Part shown: one piece after another, positions 9,357 to 16,936 of the stretch
Layout of the letters: each line of letters opens with the position of its first letter
Position numbering within the stretch: position 1 is the stretch's first letter
Source of the DNA: Bacteroidales bacterium
GTDB taxonomy: Bacteria > Bacteroidota > Bacteroidia > Bacteroidales > P3
Direction of reading: 5' to 3'
Assembly: GCA_024400415.1 (NCBI GenBank)
Contig: JAKSMS010000001.1
Location: 17,267-81,266, forward strand
Length of the DNA: 64,000 nucleotides
Program-made: the position numbers and the translations under genes
Notes under the pieces: generated by a model
The model's database searches: none
The model's input: the letters and a program-made list of their open reading frames with translations, nothing else
Told to the model about the DNA's origin: nothing

Positions 9357-9372
9357 TCAATTAGTGTGCCAA
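9357..9372 (-). promoter_or_regulatory. sigma-54-like -24/-12 promoter of htpG
   Basis: Minus-strand TTGGCAC-ACTAA-TTGA has the RpoN -24 box, the exact 5-nt spacer and a TTGA -12 box. It lies about 40 bp upstream of the htpG start, a distance that suits a -12 element. It is the same as the dnaK element except for the spacer. Confidence 0.55.
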
Positions 9373-9382
9373 AACGACAACT

Positions 9383-9397
9383 CTGCCAAAATGGCAG
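9383..9397. promoter_or_regulatory. dyad operator upstream of htpG
   Basis: CTGCCA-AAA-TGGCAG is a perfect inverted repeat just upstream of the -24 box. It fits a binding site for a dimeric activator or repressor. Confidence 0.5.
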
Positions 9398-9409
9398 TCT
9401 TGCTGGCGG

Positions 9410-9886
9410 CTATTCCTTAAATTCGATGCCCTCTCCCCCATTCTGTTTCTGACGGTTCTCCATCTTATGTTCGAAATGCTTAAGCACAGTGTTGATGAGC
9501 AGGATGATGGTGGCTGAGGCCAGCGCTTCGATCCACATGCCGTAGCCACAGAGGCAGCCAACACCGGCTGAGCACCATACGGTAGCCGCCGAGTTAAGTC
9601 CATGAACGGTAAATCCATCGCGGATAATGACGCCAGCGCCGAGGAATCCGATGCCGGTGACGACTTGGGCAAGCACTCGAAGGTTGTCGTTATTGACGGG
9701 ACCTCCAGCGTGAATAGCACTCATTATCAAACTCTCTGAGATGAGTATAAAGATGCAGGCGCCTACGGATACGAGTGCATTTGTCGTGAGGCCTGCTGCT
9801 CGGCCGCGAATCTGGCGTTCGAGACCTATGATAGAACCGCAGAGCAAAGCGAGGGACAGACGCAGAAGAAAAGTGCTAATGGGCAT
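9410..9886 (-). CDS. MgtC/SapB family membrane protein
   Basis: The 158-residue polytopic protein carries the family signature GSIIGLERQIRGRAAGLTT (about residues 17-35), ending in conserved Gly/Arg residues next to the first helix. LGAGVIIRDG and GLNSAATVWCSAGVG follow, as in MgtC/SapB/YhiD proteins. Members act in magnesium stress and virulence in some bacteria; the activity is unsettled. It has about four membrane helices and a charged C-terminal tail (HKMENRQKQNGGEG). It lies 97 bp from the next gene upstream and may be independently transcribed. Confidence 0.85.
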   Translation of the reverse strand: MPISTFLLRLSLALLCGSIIGLERQIRGRAAGLTTNALVSVGACIFILISESLIMSAIHAGGPVNNDNLRVLAQVVTGIGFLGAGVIIRDGFTVHGLNSAATVWCSAGVGCLCGYGMWIEALASATIILLINTVLKHFEHKMENRQKQNGGEGIEFKE

Positions 9887-9982
9887 TGAGGTATCGACTG
9901 ATGATTACTAACCTTGAACTGGATGAAATACGCCTTGCACCGTGTACAGACCAGGGCTGCTCACGATGCAAGGATGAAAGGA

Positions 9983-10450
9983 TTAGAGCTTCTTCCAATA
10001 CACGGTCTCGCCAATGCCGAGGATCTTGCCAGACACTTTCAAGCGGCCGTCCTTGTCGAAAACGATGGTGCAGTTGGCATTGATGCCGCGCTGGGGATCG
10101 TAGATCTTGCAGCCGCTCCACTCTTTGTTCTTGGCGTCGTATTTGAGGCCTTTGAAGAGTACGATCTGGTCGCAGCGAACGCTGCGGAGCGACTTGTCTG
10201 GATTATTCTCGTCAAGACGGGTCTTGCCATTCTTGTCGGTAGCGTTCTTGACCCAGTAAATCTGACACTTGTAGGTGCCATTGCTAAGCTTGGTGATGTG
10301 GGTCTTGAAGGGCTCGCCGTTCTGAACGCCCTGATAGTCGCCGAGGATATTGTCGGCCTTATTGTTGAGGGGGTTCTGAGCCAATGCCATGCTGACACAT
10401 AATGAAAGCATTAGCAGGAGTGATGTGAATTTTTTCATGGTTTTTCTCAT
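9983..10450 (-). CDS. secreted DUF2147 domain protein
   Basis: The 155-residue protein has a signal peptide (MKKFTSLLLMLSLCVSMALAQ). A DUF2147 domain fills the rest: GDYQGVQNGEPFKTHI at the start, KCQIYWVKN in the middle, and the Y(D)AKNKEWSGCKIYDPQRG and LKVSGKIL signatures near the end. DUF2147 proteins are small periplasmic lipocalin-like beta barrels of unknown function. Two Met codons at the start (10450 and 10438) are both plausible; the second gives a classical signal peptide. It is downstream of rsmI on the same strand with a 20-bp gap. Confidence 0.85.
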   Translation of the reverse strand: MRKTMKKFTSLLLMLSLCVSMALAQNPLNNKADNILGDYQGVQNGEPFKTHITKLSNGTYKCQIYWVKNATDKNGKTRLDENNPDKSLRSVRCDQIVLFKGLKYDAKNKEWSGCKIYDPQRGINANCTIVFDKDGRLKVSGKILGIGETVYWKKL

Positions 10451-10470
10451 TAGTGTTATTGGAAAATTGT

Positions 10471-11148
10471 TTATTCTTCAGTTTCAAGTCCTGAGAGGAT
10501 AATCACGATTTCGCCCTTGACCTCTTTAGAGGCAAAGTGGTCATGCACTTCTTGAAGCGTTCCGCGGGCGGTTTCGTGGTGCAGTTTGCTGATTTCGCGA
10601 CTCACGCTCACTTGACGGTCGGGTCCCATAAACTCAATGAACTGCTCAAGCGCTTTGATGAGTCGGTGGGGCGACTCGTAGATGATCATGGTGCGCGTCT
10701 CTTCAGCTAGAGATTTGATCTTTGTCTGTCTGCCTTTCTTATGGGGCAAGAATCCCTCGAAGACGAATCTGTCGCAAGGCAGTCCTGAATCCACCAAGGC
10801 TGGCACAAAAGCCGTAGCGCCAGGCAGGCACTCAACCTCGATGCCCTCTTTAACGCATTCGCGCACAAGCAGAAATCCCGGATCGCTGATTCCCGGAGTG
10901 CCGGCGTCGGTCACCAAGGCGATATCAATGCCGGTCATCAGTCGGTCGATGACAGAGCGAAGCGTCTGGTGCTCGTTGAAGATATGGTATGACTGCATAG
11001 GAGTAGTGATGGCATAATGCTGCATCACCACCTTAGAGGTTCGAGTATCTTCGGCCAGAATAAGGTCGACAGATTTTAAAACCTCGACGGCACGAAAAGT
11101 CATGTCGCCGAGGTTTCCAACAGGCGTTGGTACGAGGAATAGCTTCAT
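10471..11148 (-). CDS. rsmI: 16S rRNA (cytidine-1402-2'-O)-methyltransferase
   Basis: RsmI methylates the 2'-O of C1402 in 16S rRNA using SAM, tuning decoding at the P site. The 225-residue tetrapyrrole-methylase-fold protein starts with FLVPTPVGNLGDMTFRAVEV (about 4-23), contains AEDTRTS (34-40), DAGTPGISDPG (about 81-91) and YESPHRL. The C-terminus is shorter than in E. coli RsmI (286 aa) because the small C-terminal domain is missing, which is common in Bacteroidetes. It is 14 bp downstream of yebC, probably in one operon. Confidence 0.93.
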   Translation of the reverse strand: MKLFLVPTPVGNLGDMTFRAVEVLKSVDLILAEDTRTSKVVMQHYAITTPMQSYHIFNEHQTLRSVIDRLMTGIDIALVTDAGTPGISDPGFLLVRECVKEGIEVECLPGATAFVPALVDSGLPCDRFVFEGFLPHKKGRQTKIKSLAEETRTMIIYESPHRLIKALEQFIEFMGPDRQVSVSREISKLHHETARGTLQEVHDHFASKEVKGEIVIILSGLETEE

Positions 11149-11162
11149 ATCGAGCGTTTGAA

Positions 11163-11903
11163 TTATTCTTCCTCGAAATCGTCTGGAATATCCATATCGT
11201 GGAATACGTTGGTAACGTCGTCATCCTCTTCAAGGAGGTTGATGATCTTCATCACCTTGCGGATGGTGTCGGTGTCCATCTCACGTGGAGTGTTGGCGAT
11301 ACGCTGGAGTTCAGCGCTCTCGCACTCGATGCCCATCTCTTCAAGAGTCTTCACCATGTTGCCAAAGTCTTCGTAAGCGGTGTAGAGGGTGAGGTACTCA
11401 TCGTCTGCCTCCATCTCCTCAAGACCACCGTCGATGAGGTTCATCTCAAGCTCCTCGATGTCCATCTCAGGCTTGCGTGGGACTACGAAAACGCCCTTGC
11501 GGGTGAATGCGAAGCTGAGGCTTCCGTTGGTCTCCATGGTGCCGCCGTTCTTGTTCATAATGCTGCGAACGTTGGCAACGGTGCGCATGTTGTTGTCGGA
11601 GAGACACTCGATGAAGAGTGCGATACCGTGGCTAACATGGCACTCGAAGGTGATTTCCTGGAGTACGGCTGCATCCTTATCAGAGGCCTTAGAGATAGCG
11701 CGCATAAGGGTATCTTTAGGCATGTTGCAACCACGGGCATTCTGCACGAGCAGACGCAGACGTGGGTTGGATTCAGGATCAGGACCGCCTTCGCGTACGG
11801 CTACTGCAACTTCTTTAAGAATTTTGGAATACTGTTTTGAGCGTTTGGCATCGGCTGCGCCTTTAGCTCTCTTAATCTTAGACCATTTATTGTGTCCTGA
11901 CAT
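11163..11903 (-). CDS. yebC: YebC/PmpR family protein (TACO1-type)
   Basis: The 246-residue protein opens with the family signature GHNKWSKIKRAKGAADAKRS. GGPDPESNPRLRLLVQNA and KDTLMRAIS follow, and the C-terminus is acidic. YebC/PmpR proteins were described as transcription regulators; TACO1-type members act in translation, helping ribosomes through difficult sequences. It lies between rsmI and trmB, fitting a translation-related role. There is a 38-bp AT-rich gap to trmB. Confidence 0.92.
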   Translation of the reverse strand: MSGHNKWSKIKRAKGAADAKRSKQYSKILKEVAVAVREGGPDPESNPRLRLLVQNARGCNMPKDTLMRAISKASDKDAAVLQEITFECHVSHGIALFIECLSDNNMRTVANVRSIMNKNGGTMETNGSLSFAFTRKGVFVVPRKPEMDIEELEMNLIDGGLEEMEADDEYLTLYTAYEDFGNMVKTLEEMGIECESAELQRIANTPREMDTDTIRKVMKIINLLEEDDDVTNVFHDMDIPDDFEEE

Positions 11904-11941
11904 AACGATTAATTATTAAATGATTATTAATATATAATATT

Positions 11942-12604
11942 TTATTTGATTCTGAATTTGATGTAGGTGATGGGCTTGCCCTCGGCCAGATAGCCGCTCT
12001 CATAGAAGGTCTGCACCTCCACGGCCTCACCCTCGTAGCCCGAGTTGTAGAGGTCGTTGGTGGCGAACTCCACCTCGTAGTGCCCCTCGGGAATCACTTC
12101 GTCGCGGGTATATTCGTGCAGTTCTTGTGAATCGGTCTTCAAATGCACAGGGCCGCCGGGGCGCAACATCTTTTTGTAGGTGTTGAGGAATCGTTCGCAA
12201 GTGAGGCGCTTGTTGGGCTTCTTAGGCTGTGGGTCGGGGAAGGTTACCCATATCTCGCTCACCTCGTCTTGGGCAAAGAGCCTGTCGATGGTCTCTATCT
12301 TGGTGCGGATGAAGGCCACGTTGCGCATCTGTTCCTCGATAGCGGTCTTGGCTCCGCGCCAGAGGCGGGCGCCCTTGATGTCGACTCCAATATAGTTGCA
12401 TTGAGGATTGCGACGGGCCAGGGCCACGGTATAGTCGCCCTTGCCGCAGCCGAGCTCCAAGATGATGGGATTGTCGTTCTGGAAGTATTCGTTCCACTTG
12501 CCTCGATGCTCGTAGGGGCCTGCTTGCAAATCGTCCCACGACACTTGGAAGAGGTTGTCGAACGTTAGGTTTTCTGCGAATCGCTGTAGTTTATGTTTAG
12601 CCAT
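11942..12604 (-). CDS. trmB: tRNA (guanine-46-N7)-methyltransferase
   Basis: TrmB forms m7G46 in tRNA variable loops with SAM. The 220 residues show the SAM site ILELGCGKGDYTVALA (about 48-63), GVDIKGARLWRGAK, and the family-specific VTFPDPQPKKPNKRLT (about 119-134), whose Asp and the following Lys/Arg residues bind tRNA. It ends TYIKFRIK as in other Bacteroidetes TrmB. It lies 9 bp downstream of the SPOR-protein gene, so the two are probably co-transcribed. Confidence 0.95.
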   Translation of the reverse strand: MAKHKLQRFAENLTFDNLFQVSWDDLQAGPYEHRGKWNEYFQNDNPIILELGCGKGDYTVALARRNPQCNYIGVDIKGARLWRGAKTAIEEQMRNVAFIRTKIETIDRLFAQDEVSEIWVTFPDPQPKKPNKRLTCERFLNTYKKMLRPGGPVHLKTDSQELHEYTRDEVIPEGHYEVEFATNDLYNSGYEGEAVEVQTFYESGYLAEGKPITYIKFRIK

Positions 12605-12613
12605 GTGTGTAGT

Positions 12614-13978
12614 TTAGATCATGCTGGTTGCGCTCTCGATATTCTTGATTACCACGTCGCCCTCATACCAGCTCTTTACGTGCTCGAGCTTGGCTTGTGC
12701 CTCAGTGTAGGAAGCTGCGTGGCCCATCGATACGTAGTAGCCGTTGTTCTTCTCTATGATATAGGCGGCACAGCCGTCGGCCTTGAGCAGCTTCTGCATC
12801 TGTGCTGCAGATGCGCGGCTGGTATAGAAGCCGGCGATGAGGTCGTAGGCGCCCTTCGACTTGCTGGTAGTCACGATGCTTACGGGTGCTGGATCAGCCT
12901 TTGGCTTAGGTGCTGGTGCTACGGTGGCAGCAACAAACTCTTCAGGTTCGGTTTCGATGGTGTCTATCTGGATTGGCAGCGTGATTTCTGGGGTCACGGT
13001 GTCCTGCTCAACCACTACTGGCTGTGCCTTCTTGTTGAAGAGGTCCATCAGGCGGTCGAATCCGCCGAGCCTATAGAGCGCAAACACGCCTGCCAACAAG
13101 AGCAGCAGAAGCAGCAAGAGGATAATCCAACCCCTCTTCTTTTTCTTTTCTTCTTTCACCTCTTTAGGCTGAACGGCCTTCTTCTCGCCCTTCTTCTCTA
13201 CCTTCTTAGCCTCTTTGGCAGGCATCTTGTCGAGCTTCTCAATATTCTTGATAGTCTCTGCCTCGGACTTTGAAGCAACTGCGGTTGCAGCGGCTGCTGC
13301 AGCGGCGGCCTTAACAGGCTCGGGTTCCGGTTTGGGTTCCGGTTTGGGCTCTGGGACTGGTGCTGGAGCAGGTTTGGGCGCTGGCTCTGGTGCCACTACT
13401 GGCTCTACAACTGGTTCTGGAACAGGTTCTGGAGCGGGAGCTGGTGCTGCAACTGGCTCTGGCGCAACAACAGGTTCTGGATCAGGCACAACAACAGGCT
13501 CAGGTTCAGGCACAGCGACAGGCTCTGGCTCTGGCTCTGGGGCTGGTGCTGGTGCTACGGGCTCTTCTACGATAGGCTGCTCAAAAGCTGCGAAGGGATC
13601 GTAGTTATCGTCCTTCTTATAGACATTGGCATTGATCACCGGAGCAGGCTCTTCCGCCTTGACTGGTGCTGCAGCGGCAGTCTGCTCAAGGCTGTAGCGG
13701 GTGCCGTCAAAGTTGAGGTATCCCAGCTGAGGGAACTCGTGGGAGTGGGTCTCGGCCAGCTTGTCGGTAAGGGCGTCCACATAGTTCTTCCACATCATCT
13801 CGGCGATGTTGTAGCTCACGCATTCCTTTTCGGCAATATACTGCACTATGGACTTGTCGTTGTTGAACACCTGGGTGAGCAGCGTGGTTCCGTTGGAGCT
13901 TTGGATAGTTCCGATGCCTGGAACCTCGACAGGGGTGCCTTTCTGAAGCAGTTCTACGATAAAGTCAGTTATACTCAT
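12614..13978 (-). CDS. HU-CCDC81 and SPOR domain membrane protein
   Basis: The 454-residue protein has four parts. Residues 1 to about 125 match the bacterial HU-CCDC81 pair (FIVELLQKGTPVEVPGIGTI; YIAEKECVSYNIAEMMWKNY). A low-complexity Pro/Glu/Val/Ala stretch follows at about 140-235, then a basic segment and one membrane helix at about 284-304 (a run of Leu). The C-terminal SPOR domain is at about 375-450 (YDLIAGFYTSRASAAQMQKL). SPOR domains bind denuded glycan strands at the division septum. The likely topology is cytoplasmic HU-like domain, membrane helix, periplasmic SPOR. I infer a cell-envelope or division role. Confidence 0.85.
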   Translation of the reverse strand: MSITDFIVELLQKGTPVEVPGIGTIQSSNGTTLLTQVFNNDKSIVQYIAEKECVSYNIAEMMWKNYVDALTDKLAETHSHEFPQLGYLNFDGTRYSLEQTAAAAPVKAEEPAPVINANVYKKDDNYDPFAAFEQPIVEEPVAPAPAPEPEPEPVAVPEPEPVVVPDPEPVVAPEPVAAPAPAPEPVPEPVVEPVVAPEPAPKPAPAPVPEPKPEPKPEPEPVKAAAAAAAATAVASKSEAETIKNIEKLDKMPAKEAKKVEKKGEKKAVQPKEVKEEKKKKRGWIILLLLLLLLLAGVFALYRLGGFDRLMDLFNKKAQPVVVEQDTVTPEITLPIQIDTIETEPEEFVAATVAPAPKPKADPAPVSIVTTSKSKGAYDLIAGFYTSRASAAQMQKLLKADGCAAYIIEKNNGYYVSMGHAASYTEAQAKLEHVKSWYEGDVVIKNIESATSMI

Positions 13979-13994
13979 GATACTCTTGATGTTT

Positions 13995-14753
13995 TTATTC
14001 TATTGTTGAAATATGTTTGTTGGCCTCTGCCAGATCTTCTGGGGTGTCTATGCCCACATTCTCTATCGAGGTCTCGATCATCTTGATCCTATATCCGTTT
14101 TCGAGCCAGCGCAGCTGTTCGAGCGACTCGCATTTTTCCAGTTCGCCCTGAGGCAGCTTTACCAGCTGAGGCAGCACCTCGGCCCTAAAGGCATAGATGC
14201 CCACATGCTTGAAGTAGGTGTGGCGCCTCATCCACTCCTGCTGGTCCACTCCGCGCTGGTAGGGCACGGTGAAGCGGCTGAAGTAGAGCGCCATGCCCGT
14301 GTTGGCAGTGACCACCTTCACGGCGTTGGGGCTTAGCAGCGTGGCCTCGTCGGCCACAGCCTTTTTCAGTGAAGCAATTTCTACCTGAGGGTCGTCGAAG
14401 GCCGCAATAAGCGATCTGAGCTGGGAGGGCTCCACAAAAGGCTCGTCGCCCTGCACGTTGATCACCACGTCGTAGCGTTCGCCTTGTGATTCCAGCTTGG
14501 CCAGCACCTCGCCACAGCGGTCGGTGCCGCTCTTGTGGTTCGGCGAGGTCATCATCACTCTGCCGCCGAAGGCCATCACAGCGTCGTAAATGCGCTGGTC
14601 GTCGGTGGCCACAATGGCAGCCTCCAGTTCCGGCATGGCGCTCACTCGCTCGCAAGCCCATTGTATCATAGGCTTGCCGCCCAGCATGGCAAGGGGCTTG
14701 CCCGGGAAACGGGTCGAAGCATATCTGGCAGGTATGATGGCGATGGTTTTCAT
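13995..14753 (-). CDS. kdsB: 3-deoxy-manno-octulosonate cytidylyltransferase
   Basis: KdsB activates Kdo with CTP to give CMP-Kdo for lipid A-core assembly, in the cytoplasm. The 252 residues begin with IAIIPARYASTRFPGKPLA (about 4-22), the nucleotide-binding loop of the family. IVATDD and the metal-site VVINVQGDEPFVEPSQL (about 95-111) follow, and the C-terminal NVGIDTPEDLAEAN motif is typical of KdsB. It implies an LPS- or LOS-bearing outer membrane. It sits 24 bp after the deoxynucleoside kinase gene. Confidence 0.96.
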   Translation of the reverse strand: MKTIAIIPARYASTRFPGKPLAMLGGKPMIQWACERVSAMPELEAAIVATDDQRIYDAVMAFGGRVMMTSPNHKSGTDRCGEVLAKLESQGERYDVVINVQGDEPFVEPSQLRSLIAAFDDPQVEIASLKKAVADEATLLSPNAVKVVTANTGMALYFSRFTVPYQRGVDQQEWMRRHTYFKHVGIYAFRAEVLPQLVKLPQGELEKCESLEQLRWLENGYRIKMIETSIENVGIDTPEDLAEANKHISTIE

Positions 14754-14777
14754 GGTGTAAGGTCTATAGTCAAAGTT

Positions 14778-15392
14778 TTAGAACAGTCCGTTGAATTCGG
14801 CGTCAATCTTGTTGATCACCACACCGAGATCCTCGGGATTGTCGGCAAAGTTGAGTTCCTGGATGTCCACGATGAGCTTCTTGCCCGCATCGTACTCCTC
14901 AATCCAGTTCTCGTAGCGCTGGTTAAGGCTGGTGAGGTAGTCGAGGCGGATAGCGTTCTCATATTCGCGGCCGCGCTTCTGAATCTGGCGGATGAGCGAA
15001 GGTACATCGCCGCGCAGATAGATAAGCAGGTCGGGAGCCTCGATGAACGAGTTCACCAATTCAAACATTCTGCGGTAGTTATCAAAATCGCGGGTGTTCA
15101 TCAAGCCCATCGCATGCAAGTTGGGGGCAAAGATGTAGGCGTCCTCATAGATAGTGCGGTCCTGCACAATATCCACGCCCGTATTGCGGATATCTATCAG
15201 CTGCTTGAAGCGGGTATGCAGATAGTAGATCTGAAGGTTGAACGACCATCGGCGCATATCCTCATAAAAGCTATTGATGTACGGGTTGTTTTCGGTAACC
15301 TCAAACAAGGGAGTATAGCCATAATGCTTGGCCAATTGTTTGGTCAGAGTAGTCTTTCCGGAACCGATATTTCCTGCAATCGCGATGTGCAT
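14778..15392 (-). CDS. deoxynucleoside kinase
   Basis: The protein phosphorylates deoxynucleosides for salvage. I start it at the ATG at 15392, which places the P-loop IAGNIGSGKTTLTKQL right at the N-terminus; the frame could extend to a TTG at 15428, which is less likely. The 204 residues contain DRTIYEDAYIFAPNLH (the DRS-type active-site motif), an ERMF-like lid and LIYLRGDVPSLIRQIQKRGR (the lid and base-binding region). It fits the dCK/dGK/Drosophila-kinase family found in Bacteroidetes. A TATATTTG promoter box lies about 95 bp upstream. Confidence 0.9.
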   Translation of the reverse strand: MHIAIAGNIGSGKTTLTKQLAKHYGYTPLFEVTENNPYINSFYEDMRRWSFNLQIYYLHTRFKQLIDIRNTGVDIVQDRTIYEDAYIFAPNLHAMGLMNTRDFDNYRRMFELVNSFIEAPDLLIYLRGDVPSLIRQIQKRGREYENAIRLDYLTSLNQRYENWIEEYDAGKKLIVDIQELNFADNPEDLGVVINKIDAEFNGLF

Positions 15393-15486
15393 AACTAGTT
15401 TTTTATTCGAGTCAATAATCGCTGCCAAGCCTTTACTTGCTGAAAAATAAAGTCATAGGCGCATTAGCAGCATATTTTCAATCAAG

Positions 15487-15494
15487 CAAATATA
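15487..15494 (-). promoter_or_regulatory. Bacteroidetes -7 box (TATATTTG) for the minus-strand gene run
   Basis: The minus-strand TATATTTG matches TAnnTTTG and lies about 95 bp upstream of the deoxynucleoside kinase start. From there to 16,539 I see no credible gene: 1.1 kb holding only this promoter, a 100-bp palindromic repeat and the rpsO promoter. Confidence 0.55.
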
Positions 15495-15975
15495 CGAAAA
15501 AAATTTGAATCATATATAAAAATATGATTTTTTTTGAACTCATGTCACCAATATGTGGCGACAACCCTGACGCCGCAAGATGGCAGCCAGCCCCTACCCA
15601 GCGGCATCAAGGCAGCCACGATTGCCATTTTTTCGGAAATCACGGCGCAAATCAAGTCGATGTGCAACAAACTGACAGCATTTAACAGCACCTGATTCCA
15701 CGACCATTCCTCAGGACAGCCCTACCCTATCAGCAGCTTTCGCGCCCAATGAGCAAAAATGGTTATAATATTGAAATCAAGACATTTGCATAAACATCGT
15801 AAAAAACCTCAATCATCTAGAAAACAGCCACTCAACCCATTTCCAGAACCAAAACTATGGCATTTTCAGCAAAAGATAATTGCAAAGACAAAGAAGCAAC
15901 AGACATGCTACAACATATTGACAAATAAAATATTGCTAACGTCTCAGAGGGTCCCAAAACCTATCCTAACTGACT

Positions 15976-16074
15976 CATATGTGCTATATGTGTGCTATAT
16001 ATGTGCTATATTTGTGCTATTACATAAGGATAGCAGATATATAGCACATATATAGCACACATATAGCACATATG
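15976..16074. repeat. palindromic 11-bp-phased repeat, copy 1
   Basis: Two 45-bp arms (15976-16020 and 16030-16074) are inverted copies differing at about three positions, with a 9-bp centre. Each arm contains four TGCTAT cores spaced exactly 11 bp apart (starts 15982, 15993, 16004, 16015; mirrored ATAGCA at 16030, 16041, 16052, 16063). Outer flanks include CTGGTTCATATG on one side. It lies between the divergent deoxynucleoside kinase and rpsO genes. Confidence 0.95.
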
Positions 16075-16484
16075 AACCAGATATGGACCAGATATGACAC
16101 AAATGTAAGGGCAGTAAGGGACTATCGCGCCGCTACTATGCACAAATGGCAACGCCTAGATTAAAGCAAGAAGCATGATTTTGCAACACAATACATCGAT
16201 ATTTCCTAAATGGTTGCGGCTTGCCATTGAGCCAGAGCGCCAAATGAACATTAAAATCGCCTAGAAAGTCTTAATTTTAGTTAAAATCAATAACTACGAG
16301 GATAAAATCAGCAATAGAAAGGTAATGAAAAAAGTATAGAAAAAGAAAAAATTGGTATGATTTGTAGAACTGAAAATTAGCGAATTAGAAAAATCATAAA
16401 AATATTTAGTATTGATTTTCAACACAATACAAAAACACATAGGAAGAAACAAAAAAAAATGCATCCAGATTCAAAAAAAGTTAG

Positions 16485-16492
16485 TATCTTTG
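16485..16492 (+). promoter_or_regulatory. Bacteroidetes -7 box (TATCTTTG) for rpsO-pnp
   Basis: TATCTTTG lies 47 bp upstream of the rpsO start and matches TAnnTTTG. An A-rich tract precedes it; the -33 box is not clear. Confidence 0.65.
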
Positions 16493-16539
16493 CAAACTGA
16501 AATTTGAAATCGAATAAACAATTAAAAAAGTAAAATAAA

Positions 16540-16809
16540 ATGTATCTTACCAAAGAAAAGAGAGAAGAAATCTTCGCACAGTATGGTGCAAACGCAAAAG
16601 ACAGCGGTTCAACCGAGGCACAGATCGCCCTGTTCACCTACAGAATCCAGCACCTCACCGAGCTGATGAAGCAGAACAAGAAGGACCAGGTTACCGAGCG
16701 CGCACTCGTTGGTCTCGTTGGAAAGCGTCGTCGTATGCTTGACTATCTGAAAGCAAACGATATCGAGCGCTATCGTGCTATCCTGAAGAAACTCAACCTC
16801 AGAAAATAA
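16540..16809 (+). CDS. rpsO: 30S ribosomal protein S15
   Basis: The 89-residue protein has the S15 length and signatures: GSTEAQIALFTYRIQHLTEL (about 22-41) and ALVGLVGKRRRMLDYLK (about 58-74), which bind the 16S rRNA central domain. The gene is followed by a terminator-like hairpin and then pnp, the same order as the E. coli rpsO-pnp operon, where PNPase autoregulation acts through a processed leader hairpin. Confidence 0.98.
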   Translation: MYLTKEKREEIFAQYGANAKDSGSTEAQIALFTYRIQHLTELMKQNKKDQVTERALVGLVGKRRRMLDYLKANDIERYRAILKKLNLRK

Positions 16810-16839
16810 TTTCGAAGGTATTCGAGACAATAAAGAAAC

Positions 16840-16874
16840 AAGGCAAATAGAAAGATATGCTATTTGCCTTTTTC
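16840..16874 (+). terminator. terminator hairpin after rpsO
   Basis: An 11-bp perfect stem, AAGGCAAATAG / CTATTTGCCTT, is followed by TTTC and T-rich sequence. It probably gives partial termination before pnp, since no strong separate pnp promoter is evident. Confidence 0.75.
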
Positions 16875-16887
16875 TTCATATTATAGG

Positions 16888-16910
16888 CTTATGCCGACGG
16901 TCGGCATAAG
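16888..16910. promoter_or_regulatory. perfect dyad in the rpsO-pnp gap
   Basis: CTTATGCCGAC and GTCGGCATAAG form an 11-bp inverted repeat around a single central base, 26 bp before the pnp start. As RNA it would be a stem in the pnp leader, analogous in position to the RNase III/PNPase-controlled hairpin of E. coli. As DNA it could be an operator. Confidence 0.5.
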
Positions 16911-16936
16911 TAGTCGGAAGAAAAATAAAGAAAAAG

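Noticed and set aside
13300-13570. Separate repeat element in the SPOR protein gene
   Set aside because: The repetitive DNA simply encodes the Pro/Glu/Val linker and stays in frame.
15759-16055. Possible 98-codon gene on the plus strand
   Set aside because: It runs through palindrome copy 1 and shows no domain or promoter; similar text (YVLYxCYxCAIFVL) arises from copy 3 simply because the repeat is open in that frame.
15976-16074. CRISPR array or ordinary terminator for the 11-bp repeats
   Set aside because: Units are adjoining without spacers and are mirrored; there is no GC stem with a T-run, and they lie at promoters, not gene ends.
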